64,000 bases of DNA. It comes from Actinomadura mexicana. GTDB taxonomy: Bacteria > Actinomycetota > Actinomycetes > Streptosporangiales > Streptosporangiaceae. Position 1 is the first letter of the stretch. The number at the start of each line of letters is the position of its first letter. The DNA is taken from positions 682,001 to 746,000 of the forward strand of contig NZ_FZNP01000002.1 in NCBI RefSeq assembly GCF_900188105.1. Reading direction: 5' to 3'. The notes beneath the pieces are model-generated. The model had not been told where the DNA came from. It was given only the letters and a program-made list of their open reading frames with translations, and did not search any database. This document shows positions 34,006 to 42,236 of the stretch, piece after piece. The translations under genes were made by a program, and so were the position numbers.

Positions 34006-35471
34006 CGCGACGTCCTCTCGACGGTTCGAACGGTCACCCGGGCCTCGGGCGAGGCGGCCTTCAGGCCGTGCAGGCGGCCGCGCGGCACCAGCAGCACGTC
34101 GCCCGTGCCGAGCCGGTGCGGGCGGTCGGTCGCCCACGCGTACACGTCCGCCTCGCCGCTGGTGATCTCCACGAGCCGGTCGGAGTCGTACACGCCGGTA
34201 CAGAAGGGGCTGTCCGGGCGGAGCCTGCTGGTCTCGGCGTCGTCCATCGCGGAGGACGCCAGCGCGGCGCCCGCCTCGGTGTGCCGGTCGAGGTCGTCGG
34301 CCCAGGTGATCTGCGCGCGGAAGTCGGCGTCGCCGAGGCGCAGCAGGAGCTTGGTGTCCTCGATGCCGCGCACCAGCTCGGGGATGACCATCTCGCCGTG
34401 CGTGCTGGCCAGGCCGAGCAGCAGGTTCTCGTAGGTCATCCGCCCGTGGTGGACGTCGATGTGCGCGTGCTCGTCGCAGTACTTGGCGTCCACTCGGTCG
34501 CCGTAGACGGCGCGGAGCATGGCGCCTGTGTCGGCGAACCCCTGCGCGAACAGCCACTCCAGGTACGTCACGGCGGCCATGTAGCGGAACATGCCGCGGT
34601 GGTCCTCGGTGAGCCAGTTGAAGTAGTTCACCCCGACCAGGGAGCTGGTCAGGTAGAAGTTCCAGTAGGCGTGCAGGTCGGTGCGCAGCCCGACGCTGGC
34701 CAGCATCTCCTTGAAGATCGTGCTGTGCTTGGCGCCGTAGACCCCGTACCCGAACTCGTCGTTGAAGATCTTGAAGAGCTCGGACTGCTCGACGCCGTAG
34801 GAGCCGCCGAGGTTGCGCGCCATCGCCGAAGCCTCGGTCAGCGCGTCCAGGGCGAGCTGGACGAGGTGCAGCGCCGCGGCCTCCTCCGGCCGCCGGCACT
34901 CGGTGATCAGCCGCATGGTGCCGGTCACCTCGGCCGCCGCGTCCACCGCCGGGTTGCTCCCGGACGCGTCGGCGGGCGCCCCGGCCACGCCGACCTCCGC
35001 GAGGAAGTACGCCTGCAGCTCCCCCAGCGTCCGCACCGGCGGGACGGTGACGGCGTCGTCCAGGAAGGAGAACGCGTACCGCTCCAGGCCCGGCCGGACG
35101 GCGTCGCGCAGCGCCCGCACCTCGTCGCCGTAGAACAGGTCGAAGTCGTCCTTCGCCGAGGCCAGCCCGCCGGGGGGCAGCAGGATCATGTCGCTCTCGT
35201 AGGCGTTGCACAGCACGCGGCCGGCGACGAGCTGCCCGCTGCCGAGGAACTCCGCCTCCGTCGCCGGGACGGAGAAGTCACGGTCGCCGGTGCCGGGCGG
35301 GCCGATCGGCCGCCGGAACGGGTTGCCCTCGATGAGGACCTCGGGCCCCGGCCGGAAGATCTGCTGCGAGCAGTACGCGGCGAGGGCGCTCGCCGCGGCC
35401 GCCGTCGGCGCCGGACCCGTCGTCACCATGCCCGGCGCCGGCGCGCCGATCGCCTCCGTTGCGGTCGTCAT
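34002..35471 (-). CDS. haem-oxygenase-like diiron oxidase with C-terminal cupin (HDO 1, SznF-like)
   Basis: A 489-residue protein with a helical N-terminal dimerisation part, an HDO domain and a C-terminal cupin. HDO ligands can be placed as E213, E239, H249, H335, D339 and H342; these intervals (26, 10, 86, 4, 3) equal those I recall for SznF (E189, E215, H225, H311, D315, H318). Motifs: ALTEASAMARNLGG, NDEFGYGVYGAKHSTIF, YCDEHAHIDVHHGRM. In SznF this domain N-hydroxylates methylarginine and the cupin rearranges it to an N-nitrosourea. Here the cupin keeps His only in GRLHG (H468); the motif-1 histidines are replaced (VYD at 427-429). I therefore predict N-hydroxylation without nitrosation. 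ATGA overlaps on both sides. Confidence 0.88.
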   Translation of the reverse strand: MTTATEAIGAPAPGMVTTGPAPTAAAASALAAYCSQQIFRPGPEVLIEGNPFRRPIGPPGTGDRDFSVPATEAEFLGSGQLVAGRVLCNAYESDMILLPPGGLASAKDDFDLFYGDEVRALRDAVRPGLERYAFSFLDDAVTVPPVRTLGELQAYFLAEVGVAGAPADASGSNPAVDAAAEVTGTMRLITECRRPEEAAALHLVQLALDALTEASAMARNLGGSYGVEQSELFKIFNDEFGYGVYGAKHSTIFKEMLASVGLRTDLHAYWNFYLTSSLVGVNYFNWLTEDHRGMFRYMAAVTYLEWLFAQGFADTGAMLRAVYGDRVDAKYCDEHAHIDVHHGRMTYENLLLGLASTHGEMVIPELVRGIEDTKLLLRLGDADFRAQITWADDLDRHTEAGAALASSAMDDAETSRLRPDSPFCTGVYDSDRLVEITSGEADVYAWATDRPHRLGTGDVLLVPRGRLHGLKAASPEARVTVRTVERTSR

Positions 35472-36553
35472 GCGACCACCTCCTCGGACTCGACCTCGAA
35501 GCGGACGCACTCGCCGTCGTGGGCGGCGACCAGCGACACCGGCAGGTCCGGCTGGACGTGCAGCGGGACGGGCAGGCACTGGATCGCCTGCTTCCAGTGC
35601 GAGTCGCGTCCGGGGGCGTTGTCGACCACGATCCCCGGCAGCAGCTCCATCTCGAACCAGAACGCGATCGCGTGCATCTTGCCCGCGGCCGTCGGCTGGA
35701 CCGTCAGCTCGGTGCGCTGCGGCCGCGCGTCCGCGGTGTAGAAGTCGAACTCGAACACCGTCATCGGCTCCGACAGCGTCCGGTGCTCGTGCCGGTGCAG
35801 CCGGGAGTCGAAGTACTCCAGCGTTGACAGCCGGTTGAAGGGCGCGAGGTCGAACCCGTACAGCTTGCCGACATGGTTCTTGCGGTGCAGCGGCTCGCTC
35901 TCGACGAGCTGGGCGATGATCCGTCCCCGCGACGGCATGATCGTCGCGTCCGGGGCGAGGAGGTGCTCGCGGGCGTGCGCGATCGTGCCGAGGATCCCCT
36001 CGCCGAGCAGCCCGCAGTCGACGATCTCGGTGACCAGCAGGCCGGCGCGCCTCGGCAGGTCCCCGGGCACCGTCATGCGGGTGGACATCTTCGCCACGAC
36101 GCCGACCGCGTCGTCGTACCCGGCCACCCGGACCACCCGCGCCGCCGTCTCGGCGACGGACGACTGGCCCTCGCAGGCCACCACCTCCCGCGCCCCGGCC
36201 CGCGCCGCCATCATCGCCAGCAGGCCCGACCCGGCGCCGATGTCGAGGACCAGCGCGTCCGGGTCGGACGCCACCGCCTGCCGGATCGCCCGGTCGTACA
36301 GCTCGGCGCGCTCCTCGTCGTGCAGCATCTCCCAGTGCCAGCGGGGGACCGAGCACCGGACGGCCCGGTTCCGGCCGATCAGGGCCTCCTGGTTGTCGGC
36401 GTCCATGCCGAGGATCAGTTCGAAGGCCCGGGCGGCGTCCTCGTAGCGGCCCTGGTGGTGCAGCTCGCGCCCCCACTTGAGGAACTCGCCGAGCTCCATC
36501 GCGTCGCGTATCCCGGCGACCGTGCCCTGCGTCTGCGGCTGTGCGCTGTTCAT
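35468..36553 (-). CDS. PRMT-like arginine/guanidine N-methyltransferase
   Basis: A 361-residue class I SAM methyltransferase with protein-arginine-methyltransferase features. An N-terminal TPR-like hairpin (residues ~20-62) precedes the Rossmann domain: motif I LDIGAGSGLLAM (103-114), post-I acidic VVACEGQ, and the double-E-loop equivalent TEIVDCGLLGEGIL (175-188). The SHWKQ at 318-322 equals the THW loop that contacts arginine in PRMTs. It resembles PRMT7-like and SznE-like enzymes that N-methylate free arginine. Start ATG 36553 overlaps the Rieske stop by ATGA, which also decides the start. Probable role: methylate the guanidine before or after hydroxylation. Confidence 0.88.
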   Translation of the reverse strand: MNSAQPQTQGTVAGIRDAMELGEFLKWGRELHHQGRYEDAARAFELILGMDADNQEALIGRNRAVRCSVPRWHWEMLHDEERAELYDRAIRQAVASDPDALVLDIGAGSGLLAMMAARAGAREVVACEGQSSVAETAARVVRVAGYDDAVGVVAKMSTRMTVPGDLPRRAGLLVTEIVDCGLLGEGILGTIAHAREHLLAPDATIMPSRGRIIAQLVESEPLHRKNHVGKLYGFDLAPFNRLSTLEYFDSRLHRHEHRTLSEPMTVFEFDFYTADARPQRTELTVQPTAAGKMHAIAFWFEMELLPGIVVDNAPGRDSHWKQAIQCLPVPLHVQPDLPVSLVAAHDGECVRFEVESEEVVA

Positions 36554-36912
36554 CGGCTCTCGGCTCCTTCGTCGTGAGTCGGGTCGGGCGGCAGGTTGGC
36601 GAGGATCTCCTTGTGGATGACCGAGACGGGGGCGCCCGTGTCCGGCAGGACGACGACGGCCTCGTCGCCGCTGCGCACCATCGGCAGGCAGGAGCGCTTC
36701 ACGGCGGAGACGCCGACCTTCGTGCCGTGCCACGGGCAGCTGAGCCGCCGCCCGTCGGGGGTGCGGCGGGCCAGGCTGAGCGGGCCGCCGCGGTGCGGGC
36801 AGTGGTCGCGGACGAGCAGCGAGCGCTCGCCCTCGTGCAGGACGAAATAGCGGTCGTGTCCGACCATCACGGTGTTGTGCCGGCTCAGATCCATCACGAT
36901 GACGCGGGCCAT
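36550..36912 (-). CDS. Rieske [2Fe-2S] ferredoxin-like protein
   Basis: A 120-residue soluble Rieske protein. The cluster motifs are DHCPHRGGPL (C-x-H) and CPWHGTKV (C-x-x-H), 16 residues apart, as in Rieske ferredoxins; no oxygenase or TM domain is fused. Placed between HDO 2 and the methyltransferase, it is a good candidate electron donor to the diiron sites of the two HDO enzymes. The C-terminal tail (ILANLPPDPTHDEGAESR) is not part of the Rieske fold. ATG at 36912; about 120 bp separate it from HDO 2. Confidence 0.92.
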   Translation of the reverse strand: MARVIVMDLSRHNTVMVGHDRYFVLHEGERSLLVRDHCPHRGGPLSLARRTPDGRRLSCPWHGTKVGVSAVKRSCLPMVRSGDEAVVVLPDTGAPVSVIHKEILANLPPDPTHDEGAESR

Positions 36913-37033
36913 CGGCTCCTCTTGTCTTTCGGGCGCGACCGGTGACGGGCGGGGGCGGCACAGGGCGTGGCGCGGTCAGGCGGGGCGGGAGAGACGGGAG
37001 TCTCGGTGGGAGCGTCGAGGGGAGTGGGGATTC

Positions 37034-38425
37034 TCAGGCGGGAGGCACGGCGTGGAGCAGGCAGGCGGTCTCCGGCGTCGCCGGCCGGATGCCGTAGAGG
37101 CGTCCGCCGGGGATCAGCAAGGCCTCGCCGTGCGCCAGCCGCTCGGGCGGTCCGGTGGGGGTCGTGACGAGGTCGGCCTCGCCGCGTTCCACCTCCAGGA
37201 CGACGTCGCCGTCGTGGCTGCGCGTGCCGAACGGGCTCTCGGCGGTCAGCGCGACGCGCTCCGGCGGCTCGGACCCCGTCCGCGCCGAACCGGCGAGCTC
37301 CCGGTACCGGGGAAGGTCGTCCGACCAGCGGATCTGCGCCGCGGTGTCGTCCTCGAACCAGCCGCCGACCAGCCGGGCCTCGGCGATGCCGCGCAGCAGC
37401 TCGGGGACGACCCGCGGGCCGTGCCGCCCGGCCAGGGCCAGCAGCACCTGGTCCCGGGTGATGCGCCCGTGGTGCTCGTCGATGTGCGCGTGCTCGTCGC
37501 AGTAATGCAGATCGACGGCATCGCCGAATATGCCGCGGAAGACTTTGATCATTTCCACGAACGCGGGCGCGAAAACAGCCTCCGCATAAGTGACGGCGCC
37601 CGCGTATCGGAAGAACTTCGCATGGTCGCGGGACAGGTAGTAATAGTAGTTGTTCGTCGCCAGCGGACCGGCCAGGTAGAAGTTCCAGTACGCGTGCACA
37701 TGGGTCGCCATCGCGCGGCTGCGCAGCATTTTGGCGAAGATCGTGGTGTGCTTGGCGTCATAGACCCCGTAGCCGAATTCGTCGATGAAAATCTTGAACA
37801 GGGCGGACTGTTCGGGGCCGTAGGCGCCGGCGAGGTTGCGCGACATCGCGGAGGCCTCGGTGAGCCCGTCCAGCGCGAGCTGCACCAGGTACAGGTCGGC
37901 GGCGCTCCTGCGGTCGCGGGCGTTCGCGATGGCGGTCAGCGCGGGCGACGGCCCGGCGGCGGCCTCCTCCACGACGTGCTGGAAGTAGGCCTCCAGCACC
38001 TCGGGCGTGGCGGCGCCGCTGACGTCCACCGCCTCGTCCAGGCAGCCGAACGCGAAACGTTCCAGGTCCGAGACGGAGCCTTCCCGGAGTTCTTTGAGGT
38101 CACGGCCGTAGAAGAGGTCGAAATCCTCGTACAGGCCGTCGAGTCCCTGCTCGGGGAGCAGCACCGTCTCGGCCTCGTAGTAGGTGCCGAGCAGCCGGTG
38201 TGCGGCGAGGGAGCGGTGGGCCGCCCACTCGCCGGGCCCCGGCGGGCGGTCGAAGTCGGACTCGGCCAGCGAGCCGGGCACGAGCATGCGGCGGTAGGGG
38301 TTTCGGCCGTGGACGACCTGGGCGTCACCGCGGAACAGGGGATGGCCGGCGAACGCCAGGATCCGCTTTCCGAGGGTGCCGCCGGCGCGTGTGGCGGCAG
38401 GGGCTGCCTGCGGTTGGACTGTCAT
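37034..38425 (-). CDS. haem-oxygenase-like diiron oxidase with C-terminal cupin (HDO 2), first operon gene
   Basis: A 463-residue paralogue of HDO 1. Predicted iron ligands E190, E216, H226, H312, D316 and H319 keep the same spacing (26, 10, 86, 4, 3). Motifs: GLTEASAMSRNLAG, IDEFGYGVYDAKHTTIF, YCDEHAHIDEHHGRI. The cupin part (SPFGTRSHDGD...GGRLYG) has only H404; the equivalent of HDO 1 H468 is Tyr444, so the three-His iron site is absent. A larger Tyr cluster (NNYYYYLSRDH) lies near the HDO active site. First gene after a 520-bp promoter region with a perfect inverted repeat at 38519-38543. The two HDOs probably act on different nitrogens or at successive steps. Confidence 0.88.
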   Translation of the reverse strand: MTVQPQAAPAATRAGGTLGKRILAFAGHPLFRGDAQVVHGRNPYRRMLVPGSLAESDFDRPPGPGEWAAHRSLAAHRLLGTYYEAETVLLPEQGLDGLYEDFDLFYGRDLKELREGSVSDLERFAFGCLDEAVDVSGAATPEVLEAYFQHVVEEAAAGPSPALTAIANARDRRSAADLYLVQLALDGLTEASAMSRNLAGAYGPEQSALFKIFIDEFGYGVYDAKHTTIFAKMLRSRAMATHVHAYWNFYLAGPLATNNYYYYLSRDHAKFFRYAGAVTYAEAVFAPAFVEMIKVFRGIFGDAVDLHYCDEHAHIDEHHGRITRDQVLLALAGRHGPRVVPELLRGIAEARLVGGWFEDDTAAQIRWSDDLPRYRELAGSARTGSEPPERVALTAESPFGTRSHDGDVVLEVERGEADLVTTPTGPPERLAHGEALLIPGGRLYGIRPATPETACLLHAVPPA

Positions 38426-38518
38426 TAACTTTTACCGTTCACCTGACTACTCAAGGGTCGGGTGTAGCTGAAGGCGTGCGCGGCCGATTGTGTCGGCCAT
38501 GGTCACAAGAACGGCTTC

Positions 38519-38543
38519 CATTTGTTGATGCGATGAACAAATG
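38519..38543. promoter_or_regulatory. inverted repeat in operon promoter region
   Basis: CATTTGTT-N9-AACAAATG, perfect 8-bp arms, lies 94 bp upstream of the first operon gene in a low-GC stretch with TATGATCTATC-like promoter sequence. Candidate operator for the pathway. The remaining 38426-38946 contains no gene. Confidence 0.65.
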
Positions 38544-38946
38544 TCGCTGAGTGGATATGATCTATCACTAGCAGTAAGAGATCGCTTCCCCTCGACTGCC
38601 GGGCAGATTAACAAAGGCTCTGGCCGATGATCAACGATTGAGCTGGAAGTTTGTGCCGGCGTTCGACGCCGCCCGCCGGGCGGCCGGAGGTTTCGGCTCT
38701 GTCGGAATAGATCTTGCGGGCGTCCGGGCCGATCGGCGCCGGCGCCCGTACGCGGCCCCTGGCAGACGCGCTGACCTCGCTGCCCCTCGCGGTCGCCGGG
38801 GGTGCGCCACGCTCGCCGCCATGGCGCAACTCGCCCCTGACATCGGTGACTTCCGCTGGTCAGGAACCCCGGAGGCGGCCCTCGATTCGTGACCGTAATC
38901 GGACGCCCGCCCGTACCCGGCGCCCGGCGCCCGGCGCGCGGGGGGG

Positions 38947-39930
38947 TCAGGGGGTTGTGGTGGTGCGGAAGTTGCGGCGGTAGGCGGACGGGGAGGTTCG
39001 CATCGTCCGGGTGAAGTGGTGGCGGAACGTCGCCGGGCTCTCGAAGCCGACCGCCGCGCCGACCTCCTCGACCGGTGCGCCGCCCTCCTCCAGCAGCGGC
39101 AGCGCGGCCAGGACCCGCTGGCCGACCACCCAGCGCAGCGGGCTCGTCCCGGTCCGCCGCTGGAAGCGCCGCAGGAACGTGCGGGGCGCGAGGCACGCCT
39201 CCCGTGCCATCCGGGCCACCGTGATCGGCTCGGCGAGGTGGTCGAGCGCCCATGCCATGGCCCGCGCGACCGGGTCGTCCTCCCCCGGCGGGACCACCGC
39301 CGCCTCCACGAACTGCGCCTGCCCGCCGTCCCGGTGCGGCGGGACGACCAGCCGCCGCGCCACCGCGTTGGCGACCCGGGCGCCGTGGTCCTTGCGGACG
39401 AGGTGCAGGCACATGTCGAGGCCCGCCGCGCTGCCCGCCCCGGTGAGCACGTCTTCGCCGTCCACGTAGAGGACGTCGGGCGTCACCCGGACGTCCGGAA
39501 AGCGGCGGCGTAGCAGGTCGGCGTACCGCCAGTGCGTGGTGGCCGCCCGTCCGTCCAGGAGCCCTGCGGCGGCCAGGGCGAACGCGCCCGAGCAGATGGA
39601 CACCACGCGGGCGCCCCGCGCGTGCGCCTCCCGGAGCGCCGCGACGACCTCGGGCGGCGGGTCCCGGCGCACGTCGGGGACGGCGACGACCAGCACGGTG
39701 TCCGCGGACGCGAACGCGTCCAGCCCGTGCTCGGTCGTCATCGTGAAACCGCCCACCGCCCGCATCGGGCCGCGCTCCAGCGAGCAGACCCGCAGGTCAT
39801 ACCAGGGGACGTCCAGTTCGGGCCGGGGCAGCCCGAACACCTCGACGACCGTGCCGAGCTCGAACGGCGCCATGCCGTCGAACACCAGCACCGACACGGT
39901 GTGCCGGCGGGAGGGGGCAGCGACGCGCAT
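38947..39930 (-). CDS. GlxA-like transcriptional regulator (DJ-1/PfpI plus AraC domains)
   Basis: A 327-residue regulator. N-terminal DJ-1/PfpI-like domain (VSVLVFDGMAPFELGTVVEVFG, VVSICSGAFALAAAGLLDGRAATTHW with the nucleophile-elbow Cys) and C-terminal AraC double HTH (ITVARMAREACLAPRTFLRRFQRRTGTSPLRWV, then PVEEVGAAVGFESPATFRHHFTRTM). GlxA-type regulators control arginine and nitrogen metabolism genes in several bacteria. It points toward the biosynthetic operon and is the only regulator gene close to it, so it may control it, but this is only positional evidence. Confidence 0.92.
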   Translation of the reverse strand: MRVAAPSRRHTVSVLVFDGMAPFELGTVVEVFGLPRPELDVPWYDLRVCSLERGPMRAVGGFTMTTEHGLDAFASADTVLVVAVPDVRRDPPPEVVAALREAHARGARVVSICSGAFALAAAGLLDGRAATTHWRYADLLRRRFPDVRVTPDVLYVDGEDVLTGAGSAAGLDMCLHLVRKDHGARVANAVARRLVVPPHRDGGQAQFVEAAVVPPGEDDPVARAMAWALDHLAEPITVARMAREACLAPRTFLRRFQRRTGTSPLRWVVGQRVLAALPLLEEGGAPVEEVGAAVGFESPATFRHHFTRTMRTSPSAYRRNFRTTTTP

Positions 39931-40038
39931 GGCGGGATCTTAGCGATACGCGGCATTCACGCCACTTCCGGGCGCGCCGCGGCCACCCGAGGATCGAGGT
40001 GGCCACGAGAGACTTCTCACGTTCGAGGGAGCCCGCAC

Positions 40039-40500
40039 ATGAACGCAGTCGGCCCGGTGCCCGCCGCCACCGCCGGCGAGGCGCTCCGGCACTTGGCCGC
40101 CCGCCTGGCCTTCGAGACGGACGTGTCCGACGTGGCCGCCCGACTCGCCGAGGGGGCGCCCGGCATCGTCGTCGTCGACACCCGGAGCGCCGAGAGCTGG
40201 GCGCAGGGCCACGTCCGGGGCGCCGTCCACCTGCCCACCGCCGAGATCGCCGAACGGGCCGCCGCGCTCGTCCCCGAGGACGCGGACGTGGTCGTCTACT
40301 GCTGGGGGCCGGGCTGCAACGGCGCCCAGAAGGCGGCGCTGGAGTTCGCGAAGCTCGGCCGTCCCGTCAAAGAGATGCTCGGCGGATTCGAGTACTGGGT
40401 GCGGGAGGGCTACCCTGTGCAGTCCGGTGGCGGCGCCGTCACGCGGCGTTCGCCGGACCCGCTCACGGCCCCCGTCGACGGTGTCTCCTGTGCCTGCTGA
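40039..40500 (+). CDS. single-domain rhodanese-like protein
   Basis: A 153-residue rhodanese starting MNAVGPVPAATAG (ATG 40039 with GAGGGAG upstream). Rhodanese motifs: IVVVDTRSAESWAQGHVRGAVHLP and the active-site loop VVYCWGPGCNGAQKAA. The Cys is in YCWGPGC; the loop resembles the CxxGxC-type variants. Divergent from the GlxA-type regulator, 108 bp apart. It is a likely sulfur-transfer or redox protein. Role in the adjacent pathway is unproven. Confidence 0.88.
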   Translation: MNAVGPVPAATAGEALRHLAARLAFETDVSDVAARLAEGAPGIVVVDTRSAESWAQGHVRGAVHLPTAEIAERAAALVPEDADVVVYCWGPGCNGAQKAALEFAKLGRPVKEMLGGFEYWVREGYPVQSGGGAVTRRSPDPLTAPVDGVSCAC

Positions 40501-40580
40501 GGCCGGTGTGACGCATGTTCCTTCCGGGACGGGGCATAAGGTCGTCCCCCGACGACGTTAGACTCTAGGTAACAATCTTC

Positions 40581-40598
40581 GGCGCCGACGACGGCGCC
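40581..40598 (+). promoter_or_regulatory. hairpin in helicase mRNA leader
   Basis: GGCGCCG-ACGA-CGGCGCC, a 7-bp perfect stem with 4-nt loop, lies 70 bp upstream of the helicase GTG in a 167-bp leader. DEAD-box helicase genes often carry cold-responsive structured leaders; this is only a candidate. Confidence 0.4.
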
Positions 40599-40667
40599 AG
40601 GCTCGTCCTTGCAGGCCACGCCCATTGAGGTGCCTCCCGAGACGTGCCCCCTCTCGGAAGGTAATGC

Positions 40668-42161
40668 GTGACCACAGCTGCCGCTGCACAGAACCCGACC
40701 ATGCCCGCCATCGCGGACGAGGAGACGGTTCCCACCTTCGCCGAGCTCGGCCTCCCGCCGGTGATGGTGAGCGCCCTGGCCCGCCAGGGCATCGAGGCGC
40801 CCTTCCCGATCCAGGTGGCCGCGATCCCGGACGTCATGACGGGACGCGACGTCCTCGGGCGCGGTAAGACCGGCTCCGGCAAGACCCTCGCCTTCGGGCT
40901 GCCGCTCCTGGCCCGCCTCTCCGGCCGCAAGGCCGCCCCCAAGCGTCCCCTGGCGCTGATCCTCGTCCCGACCCGCGAGCTCGCCCAGCAGGTCCAGACG
41001 AACCTGGAGCCGCTCGGCCGCGGGCTCGGCCTGCGCTTCAAGACCGTCATCGGCCAGACCTCGATGTTCAAGCAGATCGACGCGCTGCGGCGCGGCGTCG
41101 AGGTGCTCGTGGCCACCCCGGGCCGGCTCAAGGACCTGATGCGCCAGGGCGCCTGCGACCTGTCCGACGTCGAGATCGCCGTGCTCGACGAGGCCGACCA
41201 CATGGCGGACATGGGCTTCCTGCCCGACGTCACCGACATCCTCGACGCCGCCAAGCCCGGCGGGCAGCGGCTGCTGTTCTCCGCCACCCTCGACAAGGAC
41301 GTCGACGTCCTCGTCCGGCGGTACCTGAACGAGCCGGTCACGCACGCGATCGGGCCGGTGGACGAGTCCGTCGCCACCATGGACCACCACCTGCTGCTCG
41401 TGGCGCCCAAGGAGAAGAGCGCCGTCATCGCCGAGATCGCCAACCGCGAGGGCCGGACGATCCTGTTCGCCCGCACCAAGCACGGCGTCGACCGGCTCGC
41501 CAAGCAGCTCACCCAGGCCGGGGTCCGCGCGGCGGGCCTGCACGGCGGCAAGAGCCAGGGCCTGCGCACCCGCACCCTCGCCGAGTTCCGCGAGGGCACC
41601 ATCAGCGTGCTGGTCGCCACCGACGTCGCCGCCCGCGGCATCCACGTCGACGACGTGTCCCTGGTGATGCACGTCGACCCGCCCGCCGACCACAAGGACT
41701 ACATGCACCGCGCCGGGCGCACCGCCCGCGCCGGCGAGCGCGGCACCGTCGTCACGCTCGTCCTGCCGCACCAGGTCCGCGCCACGTCCTCGATGACGCG
41801 GCGCGCCGGCATCAACGCGCCCCGCACCCGGGTGACCACCGGCGACTCCGAGTTGGCCAAGCTCACCGGCGCCCGGATGCCCTCCGGCATCCCGATCGAG
41901 GAGCCGATCATCCCCGAGCGCCCGGCGCGCCGCGAGGGCGGCCGGGGCCGGCCGTCCGGCGGGCGACGGGGCCGCGGCCCGCGCACCTTCGACCGCGAGG
42001 GCGGCAACCGCCGCCGCGACGGCGAGGGCGGGCGCGGCGAGCACCGCTCCTACTCGTCCGGCGAGCACCGCGGTGGCGGTCCCCGGGCCGGCGGCGGCTC
42101 CCACGGCAACCGCCGGGGCGCCTCCTACGGGGGCGACCGCCGGACCGCCCGGACCAGCTGA
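40668..42161 (+). CDS. DEAD-box ATP-dependent RNA helicase (RhlE-like)
   Basis: A 497-residue DEAD-box helicase starting at the GTG 40668 (GGAAGG upstream). Motifs: Q-motif region FAELGLPPVMVSALARQGIEAPFPIQ, Walker A GRGKTGSGKT, PTRELAQQ, TPGRLKD, DEAD at IAVLDEADHMADMGF, SAT, IIII ILFARTKHG, V VATDVAARGIHVDDV and VI HRAGRTARAG. The C-terminus is a Gly/Arg-rich RGG-like tail for RNA binding. Likely works in mRNA or ribosome remodelling. Followed by a clear terminator. Confidence 0.95.
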   Translation: MTTAAAAQNPTMPAIADEETVPTFAELGLPPVMVSALARQGIEAPFPIQVAAIPDVMTGRDVLGRGKTGSGKTLAFGLPLLARLSGRKAAPKRPLALILVPTRELAQQVQTNLEPLGRGLGLRFKTVIGQTSMFKQIDALRRGVEVLVATPGRLKDLMRQGACDLSDVEIAVLDEADHMADMGFLPDVTDILDAAKPGGQRLLFSATLDKDVDVLVRRYLNEPVTHAIGPVDESVATMDHHLLLVAPKEKSAVIAEIANREGRTILFARTKHGVDRLAKQLTQAGVRAAGLHGGKSQGLRTRTLAEFREGTISVLVATDVAARGIHVDDVSLVMHVDPPADHKDYMHRAGRTARAGERGTVVTLVLPHQVRATSSMTRRAGINAPRTRVTTGDSELAKLTGARMPSGIPIEEPIIPERPARREGGRGRPSGGRRGRGPRTFDREGGNRRRDGEGGRGEHRSYSSGEHRGGGPRAGGGSHGNRRGASYGGDRRTARTS

Positions 42162-42170
42162 CCCACGACA

Positions 42171-42202
42171 GAAGAGCCCCGCCGGCGACGGCGGGGCTCT
42201 TC
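42171..42202 (+). terminator. strong terminator after the helicase gene
   Basis: A perfect 14-bp stem (GAAGAGCCCCGCCG / CGGCGGGGCTCTTC) with a GCGA tetraloop, followed by GCCTTT. It can work for both convergent genes. Confidence 0.9.
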
Positions 42203-42236
42203 GCCTTTCAGGCGGGCGGTCGCCGTGCCGAGGCGG

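Noticed and set aside
31720..34434. Plus-strand open frame of about 900 codons antisense to ATP-grasp A, amidinotransferase and HDO 1
   Set aside because: No domain features; the minus-strand genes carry intact catalytic motifs.
34002..38425. Calling the operon a streptozotocin (N-nitrosourea) cluster
   Set aside because: Cupin histidine triads are missing in both HDOs and the extra amidinotransferase, Rieske and three ligases do not fit; only the HDO/methyltransferase logic is shared.
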